NCBI GenBank assembly: GCA_020637775.1
Contig: JACKJV010000012.1
Span: 1-64,000 of the forward strand
Reading direction: 5' to 3'
DNA: 64,000 bases
Source: Brucellaceae bacterium
Lineage (GTDB): Bacteria; Pseudomonadota; Alphaproteobacteria; Rhizobiales; Rhizobiaceae
Shown: in pieces, positions 1 through 8,580 of the stretch
Layout: each line of letters begins with the position of its first letter
Numbering within the stretch: the first letter of the stretch is position 1
Program-made: the position numbers and the translations under genes
The notes under the pieces: model-generated
Database searches by the model: none
The model's input: the letters and a program-made list of their open reading frames with translations, nothing else
What the model was told of the DNA's origin: nothing

Positions 1-1001
1 CATTTGGACAGATGACGATAGGCGGGCGCCAGCTGAAGGAAATGGATGTCCAGCTCCTGCGGGTCCGCCCGGTCCGTTCTCCAGACCATGGAACCGTCCG
101 CCTGCTCCTCGAACGCCCCACCGCAGATCGAGACGATGTCACCCGGTTCACCGGGGGCCACCACGAAGTCCATTCCATAGATGCCGGTAAAACCGGCTGC
201 GGGCGGACCGAGCGTCACCGAGAAGTCCCGGATCGTGTAGGGCCAGACAGGCCTCTCGCCGCCAATCGCCCTGAAAAGCGCAAGGATCCGGCGCTCCTGC
301 GCCTCGCTCAGGCACAGAGTCGACACTGGCGGCCCGTCGAGTCCCAGTTGCAGCGTGTCCGGGTCAAACGGAAAAACGGTCAATCCCTCGACGAATTCGC
401 CGAGAACAGGGACAAAGGACGTGGTTACGGTCATTGTCCGGCCCGCATCAAATGAAACAGGCCATGACCGGGTGACGTCCAGCTGCCATTGCGGCCCGAA
501 CCGCGAAACGATGCCGCGTTCGAACATCGTGCGCAGTTGATCACCGTCCACACCGGAAAAATCCGACTTGAATGGCAACAGGGGGAAGCCCGCCGCGACC
601 AGCGCCCGGCTTATATCGATCCCGCGATACCGCGCGGCTTGATCGGTCTGGCCCGAAAGCGCCAGCCCTTCGGCAGACGCCTCGGATTGCAGAAAGGGAC
701 CATCCTCGGGAACCTCGAATGCGGGCGCATTGTCGGTATGGCCGACGGTGACGGGACGGAACTGCAAGTAGACATGGCTGGTGACAGGCTGCTTGCCATG
801 GTTCTCGACGACAAGGCTGGCCGTCATGCGTCCCGGCGTCAGCAGATACCGGCTCGATCGCACCGCAAGGTCGTGGTCACTGCCAAGCGCCGGTCCATGG
901 ACGCCAAGATGCCGGAAGACCGGACCGTCATAGGCACTTGCGGGCAAGGCTGTAAAGGCAAGCGTTCCCGCAAATGCCAGCTTCAGGAATGTTTTCGTCA
1001 T
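1..1001 (-). CDS. Secreted DUF4424-like protein, 3' end cut by window edge
   Basis: The reading frame is open from the ATG at 1001 to the left edge, so the C-terminus lies outside the window (333 residues visible). A GGAGG ribosome-binding site sits 8 bases upstream of the ATG. Residues 1-23 form a signal peptide ending in ASA, so the product is exported. The start of the mature part (DHDLAVRSSRYLLTPGRM, then a beta-rich stretch with FRPVTVGHTDN) resembles DUF4424 proteins, secreted proteins of unknown function. No catalytic motif is visible. The DUF4424 assignment is by eye and tentative; the gene itself is well supported by its length, signal peptide and RBS. Confidence 0.7.
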   Translation of the reverse strand, partial: MTKTFLKLAFAGTLAFTALPASAYDGPVFRHLGVHGPALGSDHDLAVRSSRYLLTPGRMTASLVVENHGKQPVTSHVYLQFRPVTVGHTDNAPAFEVPEDGPFLQSEASAEGLALSGQTDQAARYRGIDISRALVAAGFPLLPFKSDFSGVDGDQLRTMFERGIVSRFGPQWQLDVTRSWPVSFDAGRTMTVTTSFVPVLGEFVEGLTVFPFDPDTLQLGLDGPPVSTLCLSEAQERRILALFRAIGGERPVWPYTIRDFSVTLGPPAAGFTGIYGMDFVVAPGEPGDIVSICGGAFEEQADGSMVWRTDRADPQELDIHFLQLAPAYRHLSK

Positions 1002-1108
1002 CACACGCCTCCGGCATCGGATATGCCGGAGAGCAAAGACCGGAAGCAAAGGGGAGGGCAATGACTTCTGTCAATATGCAGAAGCGGACCCCTCGCCTGC
1101 CTTCCTCG

Positions 1109-2011
1109 TCAGGCGTCCTCGCCGGCCAACCCGTTCATGCCGGCAATGAAATCGGCCAGCATCGGCACGAAACGTGCCCCCTCCCCTGCGGCTTCCATGG
1201 CCGCGAAACTGTTTCGCACCGCCGACTGGACCGGATTCACCGAACCGGTCGCCGTCGCCAGGTTGGAAAGATAGCGCATGTCCTTGTGTGCATTGGTGAT
1301 GGTGAAGAGATGCGCCTTCTCGTCCCGGTCCAGCGTCCACTTCATGAATGTCTCATAGAAACCATTGGCCATGCGGCCTGGCCGGATGACCGAATCGACC
1401 TGCTGCGGCGTCAGGCCAGCCTTGCGCGCAAGCGCCAGCGCCTCGGCATAGAGTGCGGCATAGCCCATGGCGATGAAATTGTTGATCAGCTTCATCTTGT
1501 GCCCGGAGCCGACCGGCCCGAGGTGCACGATCACCCCTGCCCAGCAGTCGAGAACCGGGCGAATCCGTTCGAAGGTCGCATCGTCGGCGCCAACCATGGT
1601 GTCCAGCGTTCCCGCTTCCGCTTCCTTCGGCGTGCGGCTGAGCGGCGCATCGCAGAAAGAAACGCCGGCAGCCGCGCACTCCTGCGCCAGGACAAGCGTG
1701 CTGACCGGGTCGGAGGTCGAACAATCGATCACGGTCAGGCCGTCGCGGGCGCCTGCAACTATCCCGTCCTCGCCGCGAATAACGCTTTCCACCTGCGGAC
1801 TACCTGAAACGCAGATGTGAATGATGTCGCAGCGGCCGGCGAGTTCCCTGGCGGTTTTCGCCTCTTCGGCGCCGCGCGCAATCAGATCCTCGACCGGCGC
1901 GCGGTTGCGATGCCCCATGACGACGAGCGGATATCCCTTCTCGATGATGTTCTTGGCCATGCCGTGACCCATGAGGCCGACGCCGATGAATCCGATGACG
2001 GGCTTTGTCAT
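1109..2011 (-). CDS. NAD(P)-dependent beta-hydroxyacid dehydrogenase (3-hydroxyisobutyrate dehydrogenase type)
   Basis: The 300-residue product has the usual length of the 3-hydroxyisobutyrate/tartronate-semialdehyde reductase family. The N-terminal Rossmann signature GFIGVGLMGHGMAKN (about residues 6-20) binds the nicotinamide cofactor. The substrate segment DAPLSRTPKEAEAGTL and the catalytic-lysine segment GSGHKMKLINNF are both present. Family members oxidise small beta-hydroxyacids in the cytosol, for example in valine degradation or glyoxylate metabolism; the substrate cannot be told from sequence. A strong AGGAGGAG ribosome-binding site precedes the ATG. It lies between tRNA-Leu and the DUF4424-like gene on the same strand, with no pathway neighbours to narrow its role. 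Confidence 0.9.
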   Translation of the reverse strand: MTKPVIGFIGVGLMGHGMAKNIIEKGYPLVVMGHRNRAPVEDLIARGAEEAKTARELAGRCDIIHICVSGSPQVESVIRGEDGIVAGARDGLTVIDCSTSDPVSTLVLAQECAAAGVSFCDAPLSRTPKEAEAGTLDTMVGADDATFERIRPVLDCWAGVIVHLGPVGSGHKMKLINNFIAMGYAALYAEALALARKAGLTPQQVDSVIRPGRMANGFYETFMKWTLDRDEKAHLFTITNAHKDMRYLSNLATATGSVNPVQSAVRNSFAAMEAAGEGARFVPMLADFIAGMNGLAGEDA

Positions 2012-2094
2012 GTCTCAAACTCCTCCTCAACACGCGCGCGGGACAATGGCGGGTGGCGCGGAAGGTGTAAAGCATCGAATTCGGGGGGCGCCTA

Positions 2095-2124
2095 AACAAC
2101 AAAACCCGGCACGAGGCCGGGTTT
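2095..2124 (-). terminator. Rho-independent terminator after tRNA-Leu
   Basis: On the minus strand a 9-bp stem (arms 2102-2110 and 2116-2124, loop 2111-2115) is followed by a T-rich run, TTTTGTTG. It lies about 10 bases past the 3' end of the tRNA gene, so it most likely ends the tRNA transcript. Confidence 0.85.
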
Positions 2125-2134
2125 GTCGAAGTGA

Positions 2135-2219
2135 TGGTGCGGTCGAGAAGACTCGAACTTCCACGGGTTGCCCCACAGCGACCTCAACGCTGCGCGTCTA
2201 CCAATTCCGCCACGACCGC
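2135..2219 (-). tRNA. tRNA-Leu (anticodon GAG)
   Basis: The reverse complement begins GCGGTCG and ends CGACCGCACCA, a perfect 7-bp acceptor stem with the CCA encoded in the gene. The D arm contains TGGCGGAATTGGTAGACGC, typical of bacterial tRNA-Leu. The anticodon stem CAGCG/CGCTG encloses the loop TTGAGGT, giving anticodon GAG. A long variable arm follows, as expected for a class II tRNA, and the T arm contains GTTCGAGTC. The total length is 85 bases. Confidence 0.97.
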
Positions 2220-2386
2220 TCGTCACGAAAGGGCCGGCATAACCGGCAGGCGGCGATGTAGCAAATAGCCCCTGCCCTTACAAGAGCGAAAGCGCGTTTT
2301 TATCGGGTCATCATGCGCCTTGCCGCGACCTTGTTCCGCAAGCGGCGAAAAGCGATATAAACAGGGTCGGAAACAGGAACCGTGCC

Positions 2387-3103
2387 ATGAATGAACGCGC
2401 CGCCATCGACACCGGCTTTCACCCGGCCCCAGGCACACCGCCGGTGGAATGGCGCGTCGAACCCGGATTGACCGGCTATGAGTCCGCGCTTGCCTTCATG
2501 GAAGCGCGCGCCGGGGCGATTCGCGACGGTACGGCAGGCGAAATGGTCTGGCTGGTAGAACACCCGCCGCTTTATACCGCAGGCACCTCCGCCCGCCCTG
2601 GCGATCTGCTCGCGCCCGACCGGTTCCCCGTCCATCCGGCCGGGCGGGGCGGCGAATACACCTATCACGGTCCCGGGCAGCGTGTGGCCTATGTCATGCT
2701 GGACCTGAAACGCCGGCGCGAGGATGTGCGTGCTTTTGTTGCCGCGCTGGAAGACTGGATCATCGCAACGCTGAACCGCTTCAACATCCGCGGAGAACGG
2801 CGCGAAGACCGCGTTGGCGTTTGGGTCGTGCGATCGGAGAAACCTGCCTTGCCGGATGGCCGGCCTGCGGAGGACAAGATCGCGGCCATCGGCATCCGCC
2901 TGCGAAAGTGGGTCAGCTTCCACGGCATCGCGATCAACGTGGAGCCGGAACTCGAACACTTCACCGGCATCGTGCCCTGCGGAATCACCGGCCATGGCGT
3001 GACAAGCCTTGTCGATCTGGGACTTCCCGTTACCATGGACGATCTCGACATCGCGCTGAAAGCCGCGTTCGAGGAGATATTCGGACCCGCCTCCGCCAGA
3101 TGA
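2387..3103 (+). CDS. lipB: Octanoyltransferase LipB
   Basis: LipB moves the octanoyl group from acyl carrier protein onto lipoyl-domain lysines, the first step of protein lipoylation in the cytosol. The 238-residue product shows the family motifs in order: [31 protein letters not shown], the catalytic-lysine segment [13 protein letters not shown] and the catalytic-cysteine segment [14 protein letters not shown]. The start ATG follows a short purine-rich stretch and matches the usual N-terminus, with a short alphaproteobacterial extension. The gene is divergent from tRNA-Leu and ends 44 bases before the gamma-glutamyltransferase start. No lipA is in the window. Confidence 0.95.
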   Translation: MNERAAIDTGFHPAPGTPPVEWRVEPGLTGYESALAFMEARAGAIRDGTAGEMVWLVEHPPLYTAGTSARPGDLLAPDRFPVHPAGRGGEYTYHGPGQRVAYVMLDLKRRREDVRAFVAALEDWIIATLNRFNIRGERREDRVGVWVVRSEKPALPDGRPAEDKIAAIGIRLRKWVSFHGIAINVEPELEHFTGIVPCGITGHGVTSLVDLGLPVTMDDLDIALKAAFEEIFGPASAR

Positions 3104-3147
3104 ACGCGCATATGCTCGTTCCGGCGGGCCACAGGGAGGAAACGTGC

Positions 3148-4920
3148 ATGGCAAGGACAAATCCGGCTGTATGGCTGGGCCTGCTGGCTGGCTTCCTCAT
3201 CGCGCCTGCTGCTTTTGCCCAGCAGGCAGCAGACGCCGTTCAACCCGAATCCGCCACTGCACCGGTGCTGGCACAGCCCGCCGATCCGGTGCGCGGACAC
3301 GGACCCATGGTCGTTGCCGCCAATCCGCTGGCTGCGCGCGCCGGCATGGATGCGCTCCTGGCGGGTGGTTCGGCCGTGGATGCCATGATCGCGGTTCAAA
3401 CGGTTCTGGGCCTCGTCGAACCGCAATCGTCGGGAATTGGCGGTGGCGCCTTCCTGGTGCACTTCGATTCGCAAACCGGAAGCCTGACCACCATCGACGG
3501 GCGTGAGACGGCGCCTTCTGCGGCCAATGCGGATCTCTTCCGGATGCCCGATGGCAAACCGATGAATTTCTTCGATGCAGTGGTGGGCGGCCGCTCGGTC
3601 GGGGTTCCGGGCGTCGTGCGCCTGATGGAAATGGCCCACGGGAGATATGGCAAACGGCCCTGGGCGGAGAATTTCACCGCCGCCATCGAATTGGCCGAAG
3701 AAGGCTTCGCCGTCTCGCCACGCCTCTCGGATCTGATCGCCGCGGACCGGCTGCGCCTGTTGGGTCAACCCTCCACGCGCGCCTATTTTTTCGATGCGCA
3801 GGGCGAACCGCTGCAAGCCGGCCAGATACTGCGCAATCGGGACTATGCCGACAGCCTGAGGGCCATTGCCCAGGCCGGCGCCCGCGCCTTCTATGAAGAA
3901 GCAATCGCCGACAGGATTGTCGATGCCGTTCGCCTGCACCCCGGCAATCCGGGTCTGCTGACGATCGATGACATGAAGGCCTATCGCGCGATCGAACGCC
4001 CCGCGGTCTGCGCGCCCTATCGCGGCCACGATGTCTGCGGCATGGGGCCGCCCTCCTCCGGCGCCATGACTGTCGGTCAAATCCTCGCCCTGCTGGAACC
4101 GTTCGATCTCGCCACACTGGGACCCGACGATCCGCAAGGCTGGCGGCTGATCGGCGATGCCACGCGCCTCGCCTTTGCCGACCGGGGCCGCTACATGGCC
4201 GACAGCGACTTTGTGTCGATGCCGAAAGGCCTGCTGAACGCGGAATACCTGCGGATGCGTTCCACTTTGCTTCGCCGCGACACGGCGCTGCCGAAAGAAG
4301 CGGTCAAGCCCGGCGAGCCACCATGGGACAAGGCGGAGCGGCGCGAGGACGGCATCGACATCTCCCTGCCCTCCACCAGCCATTTCGTCATCGTGGATAC
4401 CGAAGGCAATATCGTCTCCATGACGTCCTCCATCGAAAATGCCTTCGGCGCCCGGCTGATGGCCGGCGGATTCCTGCTCAACAACCAGTTGACCGACTTC
4501 TCGTTCCTGCCGCAGACAGCTTCCGGAGAAACGGTTGCCAATCGGGTGGAGCCGGGCAAACGGCCGCGCTCTTCCATGGCGCCGACCGTCATCCTGAAAG
4601 ACGGCAAGCCTGTTTTCGCTATCGGATCTCCCGGCGGCAGCCGCATCATTCCCTATGTCGCCAAGACCGTCATTGCGCTGCTCGACTGGCAAATGAACAT
4701 CCAGCAGGCCGTTTCCCTGCCGCATCTGACCAACCGCTTCGGCACTTTCGACATTGAGGCCGGAACGGCTGCCGAAGCCTTGGCTGCCGATCTGGAAGCG
4801 CTGGGCTTCGAAGTCTCGGTCCGCGACCTGAATTCGGGCCTTCATGGTGTGGCAATCACGCCCGATGGCCTGGAAGGCGGGGCGGATCCCCGGCGGGAAG
4901 GCGTGGCACTGACTCCGTGA
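3148..4920 (+). CDS. ggt: Gamma-glutamyltransferase (secreted)
   Basis: This N-terminal nucleophile hydrolase cleaves glutathione and other gamma-glutamyl compounds in the periplasm and self-processes into two subunits. The ATG at 3148 was chosen because AGGGAGGA lies 7 bases upstream and residues 1-24 then form a signal peptide ending AFA. The product is 590 residues, normal for the family. The processing site and nucleophile are Thr410 in S-T410-S-H, aligning with the catalytic Thr of E. coli GGT in TTH. Other family landmarks are PQSSGIGGGAFLVH, GPPSSGAMTVGQ, PRSSMAPTVI and GSPGGSRIIPYV. No second thiol-metabolism gene is next to it. Confidence 0.95.
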   Translation: MARTNPAVWLGLLAGFLIAPAAFAQQAADAVQPESATAPVLAQPADPVRGHGPMVVAANPLAARAGMDALLAGGSAVDAMIAVQTVLGLVEPQSSGIGGGAFLVHFDSQTGSLTTIDGRETAPSAANADLFRMPDGKPMNFFDAVVGGRSVGVPGVVRLMEMAHGRYGKRPWAENFTAAIELAEEGFAVSPRLSDLIAADRLRLLGQPSTRAYFFDAQGEPLQAGQILRNRDYADSLRAIAQAGARAFYEEAIADRIVDAVRLHPGNPGLLTIDDMKAYRAIERPAVCAPYRGHDVCGMGPPSSGAMTVGQILALLEPFDLATLGPDDPQGWRLIGDATRLAFADRGRYMADSDFVSMPKGLLNAEYLRMRSTLLRRDTALPKEAVKPGEPPWDKAERREDGIDISLPSTSHFVIVDTEGNIVSMTSSIENAFGARLMAGGFLLNNQLTDFSFLPQTASGETVANRVEPGKRPRSSMAPTVILKDGKPVFAIGSPGGSRIIPYVAKTVIALLDWQMNIQQAVSLPHLTNRFGTFDIEAGTAAEALAADLEALGFEVSVRDLNSGLHGVAITPDGLEGGADPRREGVALTP

Positions 4921-4941
4921 CGGGCCTTGCGGAAGATCGCC

Positions 4942-6240
4942 TTAGAAGAACGACTGTATTGCCCAGACCATGCCGGTCCCGTGGACGCAGATGGCCGCTG
5001 CCAGTCCGGCAGAGATCAGCGCCCGCTCCCCGGGTTTGATCGGTTTCATGGCCATGCGTGGCTTTACCCCGCTGTTGACGGTGATCACGCTCAGCAGCGT
5101 CATCACCGCACAGCCGGTCAGCAAGGCTGGCGGCTGCATGCCCGCCAGCCAGCCGAAGCCGGCCACGCTGAGGAGAACGGCCATGGAAGCGGCGAACCGG
5201 GCAACGCTGCGGTCCGGGGTGATCTGGCGGAGCACCTGGCCGCCGTCGAACTTCCAGACCGGCACCAGATTGGCAAGGTTGAAGAAGGCGGCGCAGGCGG
5301 CGACCGCACCGAGAAATGAGGCCAGCGCCCGGTTTCCCGCCGCAAAAGCCATGTCATGCCCGGCAATGGCGGCTGGCAGCAGAAGCGCGGAAAAACCCGC
5401 GCCCATCAGCGCGACAAAGGCAATCTCGTAGCGGGAGTCGTAGGGCCGGCCGCCGATGGCCACGCCTCCCAGGACGGGAATGAAGATCATGCGGGCCGAC
5501 CTGTGACCCATGATCCGGAACGCCGCCATGTGCCCCAGCTCATGCAGGCCGATGACGAGGGTCAGGGCGAGCGCAAGCGTGAATCCGCCGGCGTCCAGGC
5601 CAAAGACGGGCCAGAGCACAAGCGCTGAAAGGCCCGCCATCGCGATCTGCGTCACGGGGTGCTCGAACAATCCGCCGGGCTTGTACCGGCCCGTTTCCGC
5701 CCATGTCTTCAGCTTGACGAGTTCCCGCCGTGCCGCAAACCAGCGAAAGACCAGGAACGCCGCGCCTCGATAGCGGTCGCCGCGCGTGATGGTAACCTTG
5801 ACCTTGCCATCCGGCTGCTCCTCCAGTTGCACAAGGCTTTCCCAGTTTGCCCAGAAGGCCGCATCGAGCGAACTGTCATCGATCACCCTTTCCGCGAAGG
5901 CTGATCCGGGCGAAATCTCATCGATCGCGATCCGCCGGCGGATCGGAAGGTTGTCCCGCCCGATCCAGGACAGGGTGATGGTGCCGCCACGCCCGTCAGG
6001 GTCCGGCTCCGCCGCCAGGATCTGGCCGGACCAGCCGGCATCCGCACCAAAGGGATGCAGGGCCGACCACAAGGTCTCACGCGGCGCGTCAATGGTCCGC
6101 GACAGCGAGAAGCGGCGGTTGCCAAGCGGCACCGCGATGGCGAGAAAGATGATCGCCAGGTTGACGGCTGCAAAGAAGACAAGCGTCACACTCACGTCCG
6201 ACGGTTCCCCCTGATGGTACTGAGCCCAGTCTGGAGCCAT
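4942..6240 (-). CDS. SRPBCC-domain and M50 (site-2 protease type) membrane metallopeptidase
   Basis: The 432-residue product has an N-terminal membrane helix (about 17-38), then a soluble region (about 47-185) that reads like an SRPBCC/START polyketide-cyclase domain (SRTIDAPRETLWSALHPFG... WANWESLVQL). A multi-helix membrane part follows, with the zinc site HELGH at 233-237 and the second metal-ligand motif NLVPVWKFDGG at 324-334, as in M50 site-2 proteases. The fold therefore predicts intramembrane proteolysis. The substrate is unknown, and no anti-sigma factor or sigma factor gene is adjacent. The start has AGGA upstream. It converges with ggt. Confidence 0.75.
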   Translation of the reverse strand: MAPDWAQYHQGEPSDVSVTLVFFAAVNLAIIFLAIAVPLGNRRFSLSRTIDAPRETLWSALHPFGADAGWSGQILAAEPDPDGRGGTITLSWIGRDNLPIRRRIAIDEISPGSAFAERVIDDSSLDAAFWANWESLVQLEEQPDGKVKVTITRGDRYRGAAFLVFRWFAARRELVKLKTWAETGRYKPGGLFEHPVTQIAMAGLSALVLWPVFGLDAGGFTLALALTLVIGLHELGHMAAFRIMGHRSARMIFIPVLGGVAIGGRPYDSRYEIAFVALMGAGFSALLLPAAIAGHDMAFAAGNRALASFLGAVAACAAFFNLANLVPVWKFDGGQVLRQITPDRSVARFAASMAVLLSVAGFGWLAGMQPPALLTGCAVMTLLSVITVNSGVKPRMAMKPIKPGERALISAGLAAAICVHGTGMVWAIQSFF

Positions 6241-6315
6241 TGTCCTTAGGGAACCATGAACATGCCGGTCCGGTGGGCCGGACAGTGAACCTCGCGTTAA
6301 CGCGCGAAGCCAGGG

Positions 6316-6747
6316 TCAGAAATGCTCGCCCGACTTGAACGGCCCGACCCGCATGCCTGCGGCCACCAGATAGGCTGTCGACCATCCGATCAGCAGGAAC
6401 CCGTTGACCCCTTCCAGCGCGGTGAAAAGCCGCCATTCGGGATGCGGCAGCACATCGCCATAACCCAGCGTGGAAAACGTGACCGTGGAAAAATAGAGGG
6501 CAGTGGCGAAATCGTCGAAACTGCCGGTCAGGACATAGGCGACCGCCCAGACCCAGACTTCCACGGTCATGATGGCAAATAGGCCGAAAACGACGGTGAT
6601 CATCGCCAGCACCCGCGACCGCCGTCCGTGCATGCGAAACCGCCCTGTCATCCACGCCATTGTGCGGGTGACCACGATCAGTCCGAATGTGTGGATCACC
6701 ACCGTGATCGCGATCACGACCGTACCGGCCACCAGGTTTTCCAGCAT
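6316..6747 (-). CDS. Two-helix potassium channel (ion_trans_2) family protein
   Basis: The 143-residue protein contains two to three hydrophobic helices and the pore signature [15 protein letters not shown], with the K+ selectivity filter TLGYGD at residues 93-98. It lacks a cytoplasmic RCK/TrkA-N domain, so it resembles small bacterial channel proteins of the ion_trans_2 family, acting in the inner membrane. The ribosome-binding site is GAAAGGCGAG. It is in the same orientation as the upstream-lying M50 gene region but separated by about 75 bases; co-transcription is possible. Ion selectivity is inferred from the filter only. Confidence 0.8.
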   Translation of the reverse strand: MLENLVAGTVVIAITVVIHTFGLIVVTRTMAWMTGRFRMHGRRSRVLAMITVVFGLFAIMTVEVWVWAVAYVLTGSFDDFATALYFSTVTFSTLGYGDVLPHPEWRLFTALEGVNGFLLIGWSTAYLVAAGMRVGPFKSGEHF

Positions 6748-6867
6748 TGCCTCGCCTTTCCGTTCGAGTCGCCGGCACTATAAACCGCCGCGCTCGTTCC
6801 CGGCAGGGCGCAGGACGGGTTCGCCACGAATATCCTCTCTTTGCATATCCATGGTTGAAAGCGCTCC

Positions 6868-6906
6868 GGTTTCCTGAAAATGTGCCGACGACATTTTCAG
6901 GAAACC
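6868..6906. promoter_or_regulatory. Perfect 16-bp inverted repeat just before frmA
   Basis: The arms GGTTTCCTGAAAATGT (6868-6883) and ACATTTTCAGGAAACC (6891-6906) are exact reverse complements with a 7-base spacer. The repeat ends 17 bases before the frmA start codon and just before its ribosome-binding site. It could be an operator for a dimeric regulator or a leader hairpin in the mRNA. Neither arm is followed by a T-run, so a plain terminator is unlikely. Confidence 0.7.
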
Positions 6907-6923
6907 CCGGAGGACAGTTCGAT

Positions 6924-8048
6924 ATGAAAACCCGTGCCGCCGTAGCCGTCGCCGCTGGCAAGCCACTCGAAGTCATGGAGGTCGATCTCGAAGGTCCGCG
7001 CGCCGGCGAGGTTCTGATCGAGGTCAAGGCCACGGGCATATGCCACACCGACGAGTTCACCCTGTCGGGCGCCGATCCGGAAGGCATTTTCCCGGCAATT
7101 CTCGGCCATGAGGGCGCGGGCGTGGTGGTCGATGTCGGCCCCGGCGTCACCAGCCTGAAAAAGGGCGATCACGTCATCCCGCTATACACGCCGGAATGCC
7201 GTTCCTGCCCCTCCTGCCTGTCGCAGAAGACGAACCTGTGCACGGCAATCCGCTCGACTCAGGGCCAGGGCCTGATGCCCGACGGCACATCGCGTTTCTC
7301 CGTCGGCGGCGAGAAGCTCTTTCACTACATGGGCTGCTCGACCTTCTCCAATTTCACCGTCCTGCCCGAAATCGCGGTGGCGAAGGTCCATCCCGACGCA
7401 CCATTCGACAAGATCTGCTATATCGGCTGCGGCGTGACCACGGGCATCGGGGCAGTCATCAACACCGCCAAGGTGGAGATCGGCGCGACGGCTGCCGTCT
7501 TCGGTCTCGGCGGCATCGGTCTCAACGTCATCCAGGGCCTTCGCCTTGCCGGTGCCGACATGATCATCGGCGTCGACATCAACAACGACAAGAAGGAATG
7601 GGGCGAGAAATTCGGCATGACCCATTTCGTCAACCCGACCGAGGTGGACGATGTGGTTGCCGAGATCGTCAACATGACGAAGCGCGGCGCGGACACGATC
7701 GGCGGAGCGGACTACACCTTCGATTGCACAGGCAACGTCAAGGTCATGCGCCAGGCGCTGGAATGCGCCCATCGCGGCTGGGGTGAAAGCATCATCATCG
7801 GTGTCGCCGGGGCCGGCCAGGAAATCGCCACGCGTCCCTTCCAGCTCGTCACCGGACGCACCTGGAAGGGCACCGCCTTTGGCGGCGCGCGCGGGCGCAC
7901 CGATGTGCCGAAGATCGTCGACTGGTACATGGAGGGAAAGATCCAGATCGACCCGATGATCACCCACACGCTCACGCTCGACGAGATCAACAAGGGCTTC
8001 GACCTGATGCATGCCGGCGAGAGCATCCGCTCGGTGGTGGTCTACTGA
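6924..8048 (+). CDS. frmA: S-(hydroxymethyl)glutathione dehydrogenase / class III alcohol dehydrogenase
   Basis: This zinc enzyme oxidises the glutathione-formaldehyde adduct to S-formylglutathione with NAD+, the first enzymatic step of formaldehyde detoxification; the family also reduces S-nitrosoglutathione. The 374-residue product has the catalytic-zinc ligands Cys40, His62 and Glu63 (GICHTDE, GHEGAG), the four structural-zinc cysteines at 92, 95, 98 and 106, and the NAD site [13 protein letters not shown]. The ATG at 6924 has CGGAGGAC upstream and gives the normal N-terminus, although the frame is open further upstream. The partner hydrolase fghA follows about 530 bases downstream on the same strand. 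Confidence 0.97.
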   Translation: MKTRAAVAVAAGKPLEVMEVDLEGPRAGEVLIEVKATGICHTDEFTLSGADPEGIFPAILGHEGAGVVVDVGPGVTSLKKGDHVIPLYTPECRSCPSCLSQKTNLCTAIRSTQGQGLMPDGTSRFSVGGEKLFHYMGCSTFSNFTVLPEIAVAKVHPDAPFDKICYIGCGVTTGIGAVINTAKVEIGATAAVFGLGGIGLNVIQGLRLAGADMIIGVDINNDKKEWGEKFGMTHFVNPTEVDDVVAEIVNMTKRGADTIGGADYTFDCTGNVKVMRQALECAHRGWGESIIIGVAGAGQEIATRPFQLVTGRTWKGTAFGGARGRTDVPKIVDWYMEGKIQIDPMITHTLTLDEINKGFDLMHAGESIRSVVVY

Positions 8049-8056
8049 CCGGCATC

Positions 8057-8528
8057 ATGCCCGCGATCCATGTCGATGCCGATGCCTGTCCGGTAAAGGC
8101 TGAAATCGTGAAGGTGGCCGAACGGCATGGCCTGGCGGTCACCTTCGTCGCCAATTCGGGACTGCGACCGTCGCGTGATCCGATGATCCGCAACGTCGTC
8201 GTGTCCGGCGCCTTCGATGCCGCCGACGACTGGATCGTGGAGAATGCCGCGGCCAATGACATCGCCATCACCGCCGATGTTCCGCTGGCGGCGAGGCTGG
8301 TGGAAAAGGGTCCATGTGCTGGGGCCGACCGGACGGCCCTTCACGCCCGAAACCATCGGCATGGCCGTGGCGATGCGCAACCTGAAGCAGGATCTGCGCG
8401 AGGCGGGTGAGATCAAGGGCTACAATCCCGGCTTCACCGCACGGGATCGTTCCGCATTCCTTCAGGCGCTCGACCGGACTGTCCGGTTCGCGGTGAAGGC
8501 CGCCAGCGGCCCTGACAGGACAGGCTGA
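8057..8528 (+). pseudogene. Frameshifted DUF188 (UPF0178, YaiI-like) gene
   Basis: Two overlapping frames together make one DUF188 protein. The first frame runs from the ATG at 8057 (MPAIHVDADACPVKAEI...) to ADVPLAARLVEKG. The family sequence then continues one frame over as HVLGPTGRPFTPETIGMAVAMRN... to the stop at 8526-8528. The shift lies within 8309-8312. Since homologues carry one residue between KG and the VLGP-like segment, a 2-base deletion fits best. DUF188 proteins have a PIN-like/NYN nuclease-like fold of unknown role. Without the shift the protein would be about 157 residues, normal for the family. It may be a genuine pseudogene or a sequencing error. It starts 8 bases after frmA. 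Confidence 0.85.
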
Positions 8529-8580
8529 CCGGCGGCCATCGCCCGCTGGCCGTGAACCTTACCATTGAACAGGACATCAC

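Noticed and set aside
2689..4845. 718-codon open frame on the minus strand opposite lipB and ggt
   Set aside because: It lies antisense to two well-identified genes, has no recognisable domain and no ribosome-binding site; long antisense frames are expected in GC-rich coding DNA.
7182..8012. 276-codon frame antisense to frmA
   Set aside because: It is the mirror of a highly conserved gene and has no independent support.
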